Below are positions 54,150 to 63,440 of a stretch of 64,000 nt of DNA, piece after piece. A program made the position numbers and the translations under genes. Under the pieces are notes generated by a model. It did not search any database and had not been told where the DNA came from. It saw only the letters and a program-made list of their open reading frames with translations. Origin of the DNA: Yoonia sp. I 8.24 (GTDB taxonomy: Bacteria > Pseudomonadota > Alphaproteobacteria > Rhodobacterales > Rhodobacteraceae); assembly GCF_022096995.1 (NCBI RefSeq), contig NZ_JACXGQ010000005.1:186001-250000 (forward strand). The letters are read 5' to 3'. Within the stretch, counting starts at the first letter, position 1, and the number at the start of each line of letters is the position of its first letter.

Positions 54150-55049
54150 ATGACTGAAGTCACCACCCATCAAGCCGCCGAAGATTTACGGAACGAAGAA
54201 ATTCTCATCTATCTCAACGGGCAGATCGTGCCCAAGGCCCAAGCCACCGTCAGCGTCTATGACAGCGGCTTTATGTTGGGTGACGGCGTGTGGGAAGGTT
54301 TGCGTTTATACGATGGAAAATGGGCGTTCTTGGACGAGCATATGGACCGTCTATTTGAGGCTGCCAAAGCAATTGATCTTGATATCAGGCTCGACCGAAA
54401 AGGTATCGTTTCAGCCTTGTTAGAGACACAAAAGGCGAATGAAATGACCACCGACGCCCATGCGCGACTAATGGTGACACGTGGGACAAAAACAAGGCCT
54501 TTTCAGCACCCGAGCTTATCCCAGCAAGGCCCGACATTCGTGATTATCATGGAGCATTCTCAGCCCAAAATCCAGCGTCCCATCACGCTTTCTACGGTTC
54601 CGCACTTACGTGGGTTGCCGATGACCCAAGATCCAAAACTGAACAGCCATTCCAAACTGAACTGTATCCTTGCCTGCATCGCCGCACAAAAGGCCGGCGC
54701 GGATGAGGCGTTGATGCTTGACCTGCATGGATTCGTGAATACGACCAACGCTTGTAACTTTTTTATTGTGAAAAAGGGGGCCGTTTGGACCAGCACGGGT
54801 GACTATTGCATGAATGGTATCACCCGCCAAAAGGTGATCGATCTGTGCCGTGCCAATGATATTCCAGTTTTTGAGCGCAATTTCAGTCTGGTAGACACCT
54901 ACTCGGCGGATGAAGCGTTTCTGACGGGCACATTTGGCGCACAGACCCCAGTTAGCATGATTGATGGGCGTGTGATTGGGACGGGTGAATTGGGGCCGAT
55001 GACCATGCGATTGCGTGAACTTTACAAAGATTTGGTGGACCGTTCATGA
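54150..55049 (+). CDS. Class IV aminotransferase (branched-chain / D-amino acid type)
   Basis: A 299-residue fold-IV PLP enzyme. YLNGQIVPKAQATVSVYDSG with FMLGDGVWEGLRLYDGKWAF is the N-terminal signature; DPKLNSHSKLNCILACIAAQ contains the PLP lysine; ADEALMLDLHGFVNTTNACNFFIV includes the conserved glutamate-equivalent region; and GITRQKVIDLCRANDIPVFE follows. It could act on branched-chain amino acids, D-amino acids or 4-amino-4-deoxychorismate; sequence alone does not settle it. The position where most family members read E-G-S/T reads FVNTTNACN. It overlaps the next gene by four bases. Confidence 0.85.
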   Translation: MTEVTTHQAAEDLRNEEILIYLNGQIVPKAQATVSVYDSGFMLGDGVWEGLRLYDGKWAFLDEHMDRLFEAAKAIDLDIRLDRKGIVSALLETQKANEMTTDAHARLMVTRGTKTRPFQHPSLSQQGPTFVIIMEHSQPKIQRPITLSTVPHLRGLPMTQDPKLNSHSKLNCILACIAAQKAGADEALMLDLHGFVNTTNACNFFIVKKGAVWTSTGDYCMNGITRQKVIDLCRANDIPVFERNFSLVDTYSADEAFLTGTFGAQTPVSMIDGRVIGTGELGPMTMRLRELYKDLVDRS

Positions 55050-55744
55050 GAATTGCAATGTGGTCGGGCCCGCGCAACCTGTCGACGGCGATGATGTATA
55101 GCTTTGGCAACCGTTCCGATTTCGCGGTTTGGGATGAACCATTCTATGCAGCGTATCTTGCGACGACGGGTTTAGATCACCCGATGCGCGATGATATATT
55201 GGCTGCCCATGAAGCAGATCCAAACAAAGTTGCCACGCGCTGTATCGACGCTATTCCAGCGCAAAAGCCATATTTCTATATGAAGCATATGCCGCATCAT
55301 ATGATCAACGAGGTGCCGCTTGATTGGGCACACGACTGTGTAAACGTACATCTGATCCGCCACCCCGCACGGGTGATCGCGTCTTATGGTGAGAAGCGGT
55401 CGGAGATGAATTTTGACGATATCGGCTTTGCGCAGCAGGCAGCGATCTATGATAAATTCGGAGGATATGTGATCGACAGCGCCGATATTCGGGCCAACCC
55501 GGAAATGATGCTGCGCAAACTGTGCGATGCAATTGGATTGGATTTCGATCCGGCGATGTTGTCCTGGCCAGCAGGTCCGCATGAGGGGGACGGAATCTGG
55601 GCGTCACATTGGTATAATGCCGTGCATAAAAGCACAGGGTTCGCGGGCGCCGAAGGGCCGCTGCCAGAACTTGAGGGCGCAGCCGCTGAACTTTGCGCGC
55701 AAGCCCTGCCGTATTACGAAAGGCTTGCGGCGTTGAAACTATGA
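55046..55744 (+). CDS. Sulfotransferase-like P-loop protein
   Basis: A 232-residue protein with the PAPS-binding-type P-loop near the start (MWSGPRNLSTAMMYSFGNRS) and a second signature VNVHLIRHPARVIASYGEKR (the R-x-P 3'-phosphate-binding segment). These are the two landmarks of sulfotransferases that use 3'-phosphoadenylyl sulfate. The acceptor is unknown. It begins inside the stop codon of the aminotransferase gene (ATGA), which argues that both act in one pathway. It ends six bases past the stop codon of the convergent SCP-2 gene. Confidence 0.75.
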   Translation: MRIAMWSGPRNLSTAMMYSFGNRSDFAVWDEPFYAAYLATTGLDHPMRDDILAAHEADPNKVATRCIDAIPAQKPYFYMKHMPHHMINEVPLDWAHDCVNVHLIRHPARVIASYGEKRSEMNFDDIGFAQQAAIYDKFGGYVIDSADIRANPEMMLRKLCDAIGLDFDPAMLSWPAGPHEGDGIWASHWYNAVHKSTGFAGAEGPLPELEGAAAELCAQALPYYERLAALKL

Positions 55745-56026
55745 TTTCAGAAATTCGCCGAGCTTCATCGCGACAGTCATATCGCCCGAAACTTTGATCT
55801 TGCCCAACGCAAAGGCTGTCATAGGGTTCAGATCGCCCTTGATCAGTTTGGATAGGTTGGATTCGGAAAGATGAATTGTGCAATCCGCAGGAAGGTCAGC
55901 CAATTCGGCTTTTTGATCGACGAGCGTAATTGCGCCGCTGTCTTTGCAGTCGAATTTGATCACCTTGTCCAATTCAACTTTGTCTAATCCACGCTGCATT
56001 TTCGCTGCGATTTCTTCCAAGGACAT
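55739..56026 (-). CDS. Stand-alone SCP-2 sterol-transfer domain protein
   Basis: A 95-residue protein that is a single SCP-2 domain: FDCKDSGAITLVDQKAELAD, then DCTIHLSESNLSKLIKGDLN and PMTAFALGKIKVSGDMTVAM, KLGEFL. The domain forms a hydrophobic pocket for lipids or acyl-CoA. A GGAGG box lies just before the ATG. Ligand and role are unknown. Confidence 0.9.
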   Translation of the reverse strand: MSLEEIAAKMQRGLDKVELDKVIKFDCKDSGAITLVDQKAELADLPADCTIHLSESNLSKLIKGDLNPMTAFALGKIKVSGDMTVAMKLGEFLKS

Positions 56027-56121
56027 GGTGCCTCCTGCGTTTTGTTATGACGGCTTGTTTGCGGTGAACAAAAGGCGATGTCTATGAAGACGTTACGGCG
56101 TCTTGGAACGCTATATGCGTG

Positions 56122-56156
56122 AAAGCGAAGCGCGCTAAGTTCTGGCGCGCTTCGCT
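56122..56156 (-). terminator. Strong hairpin after argG, probable terminator
   Basis: AGCGAAGCGCGC and GCGCGCTTCGCT are exact 12-base complements around nine bases, beginning seven bases after the argG stop. On the minus strand TTTC follows, a short T-run, so termination is likely but not certain. It could also affect the convergent direction. Confidence 0.7.
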
Positions 56157-56162
56157 GGTACT

Positions 56163-57377
56163 TTAGGCTTTGCGGTTACGCGCTGCCAGCAATTTCAAAC
56201 GCAGCGCGTTCAGCTGGATAAAGCCTTGAGCGTCGGTTTGGTCATAGGCGCCGGCGTCGTCTTCGAACGTTACGTGGGCCTCGGAATAAAGCGACTGATC
56301 CGACCAGCGCGCGACCGTGTTCACGGAGCCTTTGTACAGTTTCACACGCACGGTGCCGCTGACATGTTCTTGCGATTTGTCGATCATCGCCTGCATCATT
56401 TCGCGCTCTGGCGAGAACCAGAATCCGTTGTAGATCAGTTCAGCATAGCGCGGCATGATGCTGTCTTTGAGGTGCCCAGCGCCGGAATCCAACGTGATTT
56501 GTTCGATCCCGCGGTGCGCCTCTAGCAAAACAGTACCACCCGGCGTTTCATAGATGCCACGTGATTTCATACCGACAAAACGGTTTTCAACCAGATCAAG
56601 ACGCCCAACACCGTGCTTGCCGCCCAGTTCGTTCAGCTTCGTCAGAATGGTCGCGGGTGACATTGCTTCACCGTTGATTGCAACAGCGTCGCCTTTTTCA
56701 AACGTTACTTCGACCATTTCAGGTGTGTCTGGCGCATCTTCTGGGCTGACGGTGCGCTGATAGACGTATTCTGGCGCTTCCTGTGCCGGATCTTCCAGCA
56801 CTTTGCCTTCGGAGGATGTGTGCAACAGGTTCGCGTCGACACTGAACGGCGCTTCGCCGCGTTTGTCTTTGGCAACGGGGATTTGGTTCAGCTCAGCAAA
56901 CTCAAGCAATTTGGTCCGGCTTGACAGATCCCATTCTCGCCAAGGCGCGACGACCTTAATATCGGGGTTCAGCGCATAGGCGGCCAGTTCAAACCGTACC
57001 TGATCGTTGCCTTTGCCGGTTGCGCCGTGGGCGACCGCATCGGCGCCTTCCGCGGCAGCGATTTCAACCAAACGTTTTGAAATCAATGGACGCGCGATTG
57101 ATGTGCCTAGCAGGTAAATGCCTTCGTACACGGCGTTTGCGCGGAACATCGGGAACACAAAGTCGCGCACGAATTCTTCACGCAGGTCTTCGATATAGAT
57201 GGCGCTCGCGCCCATCATCTCGGCCTTTTTGCGGGCAGGTTCCAGTTCTTCACCTTGGCCAAGATCAGCCGTAAACGTAACAACCTCGCACCCGTATTCC
57301 GTCTGAAGCCATTTCAGAATGATCGAAGTATCGAGGCCACCAGAATAGGCGAGAACAACTTTTTTCGGAGCGGTCAT
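56163..57377 (-). CDS. argG: Argininosuccinate synthase
   Basis: Joins citrulline and aspartate with ATP in arginine synthesis. The 404-residue protein begins [20 protein letters not shown], with the PP-loop SGGLD, then [60 protein letters not shown] and [20 protein letters not shown]. The ATG at 57377 gives this canonical start; an upstream extension of 53 residues has no family support. It stands alone with its own hairpin. Confidence 0.97.
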   Translation of the reverse strand: MTAPKKVVLAYSGGLDTSIILKWLQTEYGCEVVTFTADLGQGEELEPARKKAEMMGASAIYIEDLREEFVRDFVFPMFRANAVYEGIYLLGTSIARPLISKRLVEIAAAEGADAVAHGATGKGNDQVRFELAAYALNPDIKVVAPWREWDLSSRTKLLEFAELNQIPVAKDKRGEAPFSVDANLLHTSSEGKVLEDPAQEAPEYVYQRTVSPEDAPDTPEMVEVTFEKGDAVAINGEAMSPATILTKLNELGGKHGVGRLDLVENRFVGMKSRGIYETPGGTVLLEAHRGIEQITLDSGAGHLKDSIMPRYAELIYNGFWFSPEREMMQAMIDKSQEHVSGTVRVKLYKGSVNTVARWSDQSLYSEAHVTFEDDAGAYDQTDAQGFIQLNALRLKLLAARNRKA

Positions 57378-57512
57378 GCGAGGGCCTTTTTTGTCAGGGT
57401 TATTTACCCCGCGCGATAACGGTTTTCTGTCGGTAGAGCAAGGATAGCGCCGTTGACGAACACCATGTTGCATGCGACGAAGTGGCAACTCGCTTAAAAA
57501 GGGAATATTTTT

Positions 57513-58310
57513 GTGGCTTTTCAAATAATACGGCACGCGTTTGCCATGATTTTCAACAATTTCGGGCAGGCACTGCGCGTGTCTGTGGGGCCTTACGTTT
57601 TATTGATTGTTGTCTCGGTCAGCGTTTTTTGGTCGTTGGGCCTACTGCCGTTACTGGCTCAGATGGGTGCAGACCAAGTCACACCAGAGCAATTGTTGGC
57701 CTCTGACGGCCCAATTATCGTGGCTATCTTGGTTACAGTCGTCTTTGCAGTTTTTGTCGCGGCATGGGTCGCAGTCTCTTGGCATCGGTATATTTTACTT
57801 GAGGAATATAGCGGTATATTGCCTACAGTGTCAGGCCGCCCAATTTGGCCTTATGTCGGTGTGAGTATGCAGTTGGGGTTTTTGATTGCAATTTTGGGAT
57901 TGATCATCGGCATGATTATGGGATTGGTCTTGATCCCGTTTTCTGCAGCTGGACCAGCCGGGTTGTACTTGGGTGGTGCGATCGTCGGCATCGTCATGAT
58001 CGCAATACTGTCGCTCATGTGGTTCCGCATGGGTGTAGCTTTGCCAGCGACGGCTGTTGGAAAGCCGATTAAGCTAAGCGAGGCTTGGAGGGCGACATCG
58101 AAAATCAACGGTACAATTATTGGCATTGTGTTGATCATCGCAGTTGTGTCGTTCATCGCGGGCGTAGCGACGCAAGGGTTATACCAAATTCATCCCGTCA
58201 TCGGTGTTGCCACTGATCTGTTTGTGCAGTGGGTGAATTTGATGGTTGGCGTCAGCATTCTGACCACCCTCTACGGTCACGTGATCGAAGGGCGGCCGTT
58301 AATCGACTAA
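57513..58310 (+). CDS. Multi-pass membrane protein of unknown function
   Basis: A 265-residue protein with about six hydrophobic helices (for example [80 protein letters not shown] and [18 protein letters not shown]). The layout, with a short amphipathic start ([20 protein letters not shown]) and a WHRY segment after the second helix, resembles uncharacterised bacterial membrane proteins of the YciC/DUF975 kind, but I cannot name a family firmly. The start is GTG at 57513 with an AAGGGA box. The end overlaps the convergent Nudix gene by 12 bases. Confidence 0.7.
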   Translation: MAFQIIRHAFAMIFNNFGQALRVSVGPYVLLIVVSVSVFWSLGLLPLLAQMGADQVTPEQLLASDGPIIVAILVTVVFAVFVAAWVAVSWHRYILLEEYSGILPTVSGRPIWPYVGVSMQLGFLIAILGLIIGMIMGLVLIPFSAAGPAGLYLGGAIVGIVMIAILSLMWFRMGVALPATAVGKPIKLSEAWRATSKINGTIIGIVLIIAVVSFIAGVATQGLYQIHPVIGVATDLFVQWVNLMVGVSILTTLYGHVIEGRPLID

Positions 58311-58736
58311 TCCCGCCACAAACGCCGCGTCGCCGTCATTGGAAAGTTCATGAACGGCGGCGCGGGGGTCCATCCAGACGGCGTGATGCCCCTTTTCAGT
58401 TGGGGGGCCGTGCGGGCGCACCGGGCGCGCCAGATAGATGTGGCAGATTTTTTCGGCGTTCAGGTCATACTCAGGCATATAGACAAACCGCCGGAACGCG
58501 CCGAGCCGTAAGGGCTTGGCAATCCGCCAGCCGGTTTCTTCGAATACTTCGCGATGAAGCGCCTGAATGGGGCTTTCGCCGGGGTCTATGCCGCCGCCGG
58601 GCAGCTGAAATTCGAAATGCGGGTCTTCTTGGTAGGTCAGCAATAATTGCCCGTCACGCGGCAGAATTGCATAGGCGCCGGGGCGTAATTTATAGCTGTG
58701 ACCCCGTTTTGGGCTCTTTCCGTACCGTTTGATCAT
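58299..58736 (-). CDS. Nudix hydrolase
   Basis: A 145-residue protein with a complete Nudix box (GGGIDPGESPIQALHREVFE then ETGW) near residues 47-69. The basic start MIKRYGKSPKRGHSYKLRPG is followed by AYAILPRDGQLLLTYQED. Nudix enzymes split nucleoside diphosphates linked to another group; the substrate here is not evident. It is divergent from hslO and overlaps the end of the membrane protein gene by 12 bases. Confidence 0.87.
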   Translation of the reverse strand: MIKRYGKSPKRGHSYKLRPGAYAILPRDGQLLLTYQEDPHFEFQLPGGGIDPGESPIQALHREVFEETGWRIAKPLRLGAFRRFVYMPEYDLNAEKICHIYLARPVRPHGPPTEKGHHAVWMDPRAAVHELSNDGDAAFVAGLVD

Positions 58737-58812
58737 CTCTTACCCCTTGGACCGTGGCTTGTCCTGACTATATAGGCGCGGTATGCCAATTCCTGACATG
58801 TAAGGAAACCCT

Positions 58813-59805
58813 ATGAGCCACAGCGCCAAAATCGCTTGGGACGATACCGTCCTGCCATTTCAACTTGATGCTTCCGACATCCGTGGACGGGTGGCGCGGT
58901 TGGATGGTGTGCTAGAACAGGTTCTGGCACAGCATGATTATCCACCGATGATCGAAGGGCTGATTGCCGAAATGGCGTTGTTGACCGCGATGATTGGTCA
59001 GTCGATGAAACCACGCTGGAAGCTTTCGCTTCAAGTGCGCGGCGATGGGCCGATCCGCCATATCGCGACCGACTATTATAGCGCTGAAAAAGATGGTGAA
59101 CCTGCCAGAATCCGCGCTTATGCATCATTTGATCGCGAAACAATTGATTTGAAAGCTGTCCCTGCAAGCCAGTTTGGCAAAGGTTATTTTGCCCTGATGA
59201 TAGATCAGGGGCCGGATATGGCGCCCTATCAGGGTGTTACACCGATCTCAGGCGGATCGCTGGCCAAAAGCGCCGAAGTGTATTTTGCGCAATCAGAACA
59301 GCTGCCGACGCGTTTTTCGCTGACATTTGGTCAATCGCAGGTGCCTGGTGAAGCCGCCCATTGGCGGGCTGGCGGCATTATGTTGCAACAAATGCCCAAG
59401 GCGTCGCCTTCAGTGAGCGGCGAAGGCGGTTCAGGCGAGGATGGTTTGCTTGACGCGACTGATTTGCTGACAGAAGACGAATCCGAAAACTGGACCCGTG
59501 CGAATGCGTTGCTGGATACTGTCGAAGATATCGAATTGATCGGCCCGTCGGTCACCCCGACGGATTTGCTGGTGCGTTTGTTCCACGAAGAACAGCCGCG
59601 TGTTTATGATGCGCAGCCCGTGAAATTCGGCTGTACCTGCTCCGAAGATCGTGTGCGCCAAAGCCTGTCGATCTATTCGGCCAAAGACATTGCAACGATG
59701 ACAACCGATGAGGGCACAGTGACCGCTGATTGCCAATTCTGCGGCGCACATTACGTTTTCGATCCCACGACATTGGGGTTTGAAGCCAAAGAAAACGGTG
59801 CCTGA
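58813..59805 (+). CDS. hslO: Redox-regulated chaperone Hsp33
   Basis: A 330-residue chaperone that becomes active when four zinc-binding cysteines are oxidised. The N-terminal domain includes QHDYPPMIEGLIAEMALLTA and LSLQVRGDGPIRHIATDYYS. The C-terminal zinc site is formed by FGCTCSEDRVRQSL (C-x-C) and ADCQFCGAHYVF (C-x-x-C), all four present. The start follows a GGA box. It is somewhat longer than the E. coli protein (292 residues), with an insertion rich in Gly and acidic residues near position 200. It overlaps the next Nudix gene. Confidence 0.95.
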   Translation: MSHSAKIAWDDTVLPFQLDASDIRGRVARLDGVLEQVLAQHDYPPMIEGLIAEMALLTAMIGQSMKPRWKLSLQVRGDGPIRHIATDYYSAEKDGEPARIRAYASFDRETIDLKAVPASQFGKGYFALMIDQGPDMAPYQGVTPISGGSLAKSAEVYFAQSEQLPTRFSLTFGQSQVPGEAAHWRAGGIMLQQMPKASPSVSGEGGSGEDGLLDATDLLTEDESENWTRANALLDTVEDIELIGPSVTPTDLLVRLFHEEQPRVYDAQPVKFGCTCSEDRVRQSLSIYSAKDIATMTTDEGTVTADCQFCGAHYVFDPTTLGFEAKENGA

Positions 59806-60382
59806 TTTACGCACAAAAATTGATGATGCGCTGTCTTCTACTGGCGGCGCGTCGTCTGATTTTGATCTGAATAAATCGATCGAACCTGCCGGATTGACGC
59901 AAACACCGGCTGCCGTTCTTTTGGCTATTCACCCTGTGTTAGAGACTGTAATTCTTACAAAACGCTCAGCACGGCTTAAGCACCACCCGGGCCAGATTGC
60001 GTTCCCAGGTGGCAAGCAAGATCCAACAGATGCAACGCTGACAGATGCCGCATTGCGCGAAGCCCACGAAGAAATTGGACTGCCTTACGGAATTGTGGAT
60101 GTATTGGGGGCATTGCCGACCCACCAAACGGTTACTGGCTACCAGATGACCCCAATCGTTGGCGTGCTGACCGCAGATTTTGATCCGATCCCTGAGGCTG
60201 GCGAAGTCAGCGAAGTGTTTGAAGTTCCCCTTGCGCATCTCGCCAATCCTGAAAACTATCGGATCGAAGGGCGGTATTGGCGCGGACAACGCCGCGAATA
60301 TTACACCGTGCCGTACGGCCCATATTACATCTGGGGCGCAACGGCGCGAATCTTGCGCGGCTTGGCGGATCGCTTGCAATGA
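59798..60382 (+). CDS. Nudix hydrolase, CoA pyrophosphatase type (NudL-like)
   Basis: A 194-residue protein with the Nudix box GKQDPTDATLTDAALREAHE-EIGL preceded by KHHPGQIAFPGG, the combination (HHPGQ-x-x-F-P-G-G) seen in CoA pyrophosphatases of the NudL/YeaB group. It would split CoA or acyl-CoA to phosphopantetheine and 3',5'-ADP. The start is probably GTG at 59798, overlapping the hslO stop; the frame also opens at TTG 59780. The stop overlaps the ATG of the CCA-type enzyme (ATGA), so these genes form one operon. Confidence 0.88.
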   Translation: MPDLRTKIDDALSSTGGASSDFDLNKSIEPAGLTQTPAAVLLAIHPVLETVILTKRSARLKHHPGQIAFPGGKQDPTDATLTDAALREAHEEIGLPYGIVDVLGALPTHQTVTGYQMTPIVGVLTADFDPIPEAGEVSEVFEVPLAHLANPENYRIEGRYWRGQRREYYTVPYGPYYIWGATARILRGLADRLQ

Positions 60383-61515
60383 CCCGGATTAATGCGCCTT
60401 GGTTGACGGATGCGGCCGCCCAAAAGGTTTGCGGCATGTTGGTCGATGCAGGCTACCAAGCGTGGTTTGTCGGCGGTTGCGTGCGCAATGCGCTTTTGGG
60501 TGCGCCCGTCGCCGATTTGGATCTGTCGACAGATGCTCATCCCGATACCGTGATCGCGCTTGCAAAGGCGGCCGGTTGCGCAGTGGTTCCGACTGGTATC
60601 GCGCATGGAACAGTTACTGTTATTGCCCAAAACGTACCTTTTGAAATCACGACCTTTCGCCGCGACGTCGCAACAGATGGGCGGCGGGCGACGGTCGCTT
60701 TTGCTGATAACATGACAGACGACGCTCGGCGTCGCGATTTCACGATGAACGCGCTTTATGCCGGAAGCGACGGGGTGGTTGTCGATCCGCTAGGCGGATT
60801 GCCCGACCTCGATGCGCGTCGTGTGCGGTTTATCGAAGACGCTGACCAGCGGATCAAAGAAGACTATCTGCGTATCTTGCGCTATTTCCGGTTTCACGCT
60901 TGGTATGGCGATATGGACGAAGGGCCTGACCCTGACGCGCTGGCGGCTTGCGCCGCGAATGTCGAAGGGTTGCAAACGCTGTCGTCTGAACGGATCACAA
61001 GCGAGTTGCTCAAGCTATTGGCAGCCCCTGATCCCGCGCCGGCGGTGGGATCAATGGACGCGACGGGTGGGTTGGCACAAATATTGCCGGGCGCAAATGC
61101 GCCGATGCTCGCGGTTTTGGTGCATGTCGAAGAACAAGCTGGGTTGCCCGCTGATGCGTTGCGGCGTTTGGCTGTTATCGGTGGAGACAGATCCTGTCTA
61201 CGCCTGGCAAATGACGCGAAAAATCGGCTTGAGCACATGCAAAGCAGTTTTGAGGCGGGCGCGCTTGGCTACTATTTTGGGGCGCAAGTTGCGCATGATG
61301 CTTTAGCGGTGCGCGCTGCCAGTTTGGGTGAACTAGTAGACCCTGACATGGCTAAAATGGCAAATTTTGGGGCGCAACAAACATTTCCGCTTGCGGCGGC
61401 TGATCTTATGCCGGGGCTGCAAGGGCCAGCGTTAGGCCGTGCATTAAAATCAGCAAAGGCGCGTTGGGTTGCTTCTGGGTTTACCTTGACCAAAGCCGAG
61501 TTGATGGATGCCTAA
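60379..61515 (+). CDS. cca: CCA tRNA nucleotidyltransferase / poly(A) polymerase family protein
   Basis: A 378-residue class II nucleotidyltransferase. The catalytic head reads YQAWFVGGCVRNALLGAPVA, DLDLSTDAHPD (metal-binding D-x-D), TFRRDVATDGRRATVAFADN, DDARRRDFTMNALYAG (R-R-D-F-T-x-N-A) and DLDARRVRFIEDADQRIKED. YLRILRYFRFHAWYGDMDEG follows. These are shared by CCA-adding enzymes and poly(A) polymerase I. In alphaproteobacteria this length is usually the CCA-adding enzyme. The ATG at 60379 overlaps the Nudix stop codon; the frame extends upstream only within that gene. Confidence 0.9.
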   Translation: MTRINAPWLTDAAAQKVCGMLVDAGYQAWFVGGCVRNALLGAPVADLDLSTDAHPDTVIALAKAAGCAVVPTGIAHGTVTVIAQNVPFEITTFRRDVATDGRRATVAFADNMTDDARRRDFTMNALYAGSDGVVVDPLGGLPDLDARRVRFIEDADQRIKEDYLRILRYFRFHAWYGDMDEGPDPDALAACAANVEGLQTLSSERITSELLKLLAAPDPAPAVGSMDATGGLAQILPGANAPMLAVLVHVEEQAGLPADALRRLAVIGGDRSCLRLANDAKNRLEHMQSSFEAGALGYYFGAQVAHDALAVRAASLGELVDPDMAKMANFGAQQTFPLAAADLMPGLQGPALGRALKSAKARWVASGFTLTKAELMDA

Positions 61516-61598
61516 GGCGTGATCGCACACAGGAAAACCACTGGTTTTCCTTGCGTGTAAACCTTGCTATGTCCTGTCTGTATCCGAAAGGCAGGTCC

Positions 61599-63440
61599 AT
61601 GTTTCGATTTTTCGAAGGTCTGATCGATCCTTACACACCCTACAAGGAAACAGATGTGCCGCCGACGCGGCTCTACCCATTTTTGCGGGCCTATGCGCAG
61701 CCATTTATGCCGGTGTTTTATCTAACGGCGGGTGTGTCCGTCGTCATCGCAGCGGTAGAAATTTGGCTTTTGGGGTACCTTGGGCGTCTGGTCGATATGT
61801 TGACTGGTACACCGGAAGACGTTTGGCTTAAAAACGGAACCGAACTTATTTTGGTTGCGATTTTTATTCTGACGTTGCGCCCCGCAGTTCATATTTTCCA
61901 AGTTCTTTTACTGAATAATACGATCTTGCCAAATTTCGGAACCTTGGTGCGCTGGCGCGCCCATCGCCATGTTTTGCGGCAATCTGTCGGTTGGTTCGAA
62001 GATGATTTCGCCGGGCGGATTGCGAACCGCATCATGCAAACGCCGCCCGCCGCTGGCGAGGTCGTGTTCCAACTTTTTGACGCGATTACATTTGCGCTTG
62101 CCTATGTCATCGGGGCGGCAGTTTTGTTGGGGCAGGCTGATCTGTGGCTGATGGTGCCGCTTGCGTTTTGGTTCGTACCCTATGTGTTTTTGTTGCGTTG
62201 GGTTGTCCGGCGGATTGGCCCGGCGTCTGAGGCGTCATCAAACGCACGTAGCGCGATTACGGGCCGCGTGGTCGATAGCTATACAAATATTCATTCCGTC
62301 AAAATGTTTGCGCATCACGACCGCGAAGTCGCTTATGCCAAAGACGCGATCGAGGAAGCCAGACGCACATTCCAAATCGAAATGCGCCTCTATACGATTA
62401 TGGACATCGCGCTGATGACCTTGAATGGCCTGCTGATTGTTGGGGTCGTCGGGTGGTCGCTCTACCTGTGGATGCAAGGGATTGCATCGGTTGGGGTGGT
62501 TGCTGTGGCCACGTCACTTGCATTGCGATTGAACGCGATGTCGGGGTGGATCATGTGGGCTGTTAGTAATTTTTTCCGCGAATTGGGTGTTGTGGCCGAA
62601 GGTATGAAAACCATCGCGCAGCCGATCGCCCTGTTAGATGACACTGACGCCTCAGCGCTGCAATCAGGCGCAGGTGAAGTAAAAATAACCGATCTTTCGC
62701 ATCACTATGGCAAAGAAAGCGGTGGTTTAGACAAGATCAACCTGACCATCGCACCTGGTGAAAAAGTTGGACTTGTCGGCCAGTCAGGGGCAGGAAAATC
62801 GACCTTGGTGAAGCTTTTGCTGCGGTTTTACGACGCCGAATCCGGTCAGATCGCGATTGATGGCCAAGATATTTCATCTGTTCATCAAGAAAGCCTGCGG
62901 CGTGTCATTGGAATGGTGCAACAAGATTCGTCACTGTTGCACCGCTCAGTGCGCGAAAACATCCTGTATGGAAACCCTGAGGCGAGCGAAGATCAGATGA
63001 TCGCTGCCGCCCGCAAAGCCGAGGCACATGATTTTATCCTTGGGCTCGCGGATGCCGAAGGCAACACGGGTTATGACGCGCGGGTTGGCGAACGGGGGGT
63101 CAAATTGTCAGGTGGGCAGCGGCAGCGTATCGCGCTTGCGCGCGTGATTTTAAAGGACGCACCGATCTTGTTGCTGGATGAAGCGACTAGCGCCCTTGAT
63201 AGCGAGGTCGAAGCCGCAATTTTGCAAACACTTTACGGCATGATGCAGGGAAAAACGGTGATCGCCATCGCCCATCGCCTGTCCACCATTGCACAGATGG
63301 ACCGCATCATTGTTATGGATCACGGTCGGATCATTGAAGACGGCACCCACGACGCATTGCTGGCGGCGGGCGGTCAATACGCGCGTTTCTGGGCCCGTCA
63401 ATCTGGCGGGTTCTTAGGTGAAAAAGAGCAGGACAAATAA
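61599..63440 (+). CDS. ABC transporter, fused permease-ATPase half-transporter (exporter type)
   Basis: A 613-residue ABC half-transporter: six membrane helices in residues 30-330, then the nucleotide-binding domain with GLVGQSGAGKSTLVKLLLRF (Walker A), GMVQQDSSLLHRSVRENILY (Q-loop), GVKLSGGQRQRIALARVI (ABC signature), ILLLDEATSALDSEVEAAIL (Walker B) and IAIAHRLSTIAQMDRIIVMD (H-loop). A GAAAGG box lies before the ATG at 61599. Its stop overlaps the start of a second, related gene (TAATG), so the two probably form a heterodimeric exporter. The cargo is unknown; lipids or drugs are usual for this family. Confidence 0.9.
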   Translation: MFRFFEGLIDPYTPYKETDVPPTRLYPFLRAYAQPFMPVFYLTAGVSVVIAAVEIWLLGYLGRLVDMLTGTPEDVWLKNGTELILVAIFILTLRPAVHIFQVLLLNNTILPNFGTLVRWRAHRHVLRQSVGWFEDDFAGRIANRIMQTPPAAGEVVFQLFDAITFALAYVIGAAVLLGQADLWLMVPLAFWFVPYVFLLRWVVRRIGPASEASSNARSAITGRVVDSYTNIHSVKMFAHHDREVAYAKDAIEEARRTFQIEMRLYTIMDIALMTLNGLLIVGVVGWSLYLWMQGIASVGVVAVATSLALRLNAMSGWIMWAVSNFFRELGVVAEGMKTIAQPIALLDDTDASALQSGAGEVKITDLSHHYGKESGGLDKINLTIAPGEKVGLVGQSGAGKSTLVKLLLRFYDAESGQIAIDGQDISSVHQESLRRVIGMVQQDSSLLHRSVRENILYGNPEASEDQMIAAARKAEAHDFILGLADAEGNTGYDARVGERGVKLSGGQRQRIALARVILKDAPILLLDEATSALDSEVEAAILQTLYGMMQGKTVIAIAHRLSTIAQMDRIIVMDHGRIIEDGTHDALLAAGGQYARFWARQSGGFLGEKEQDK

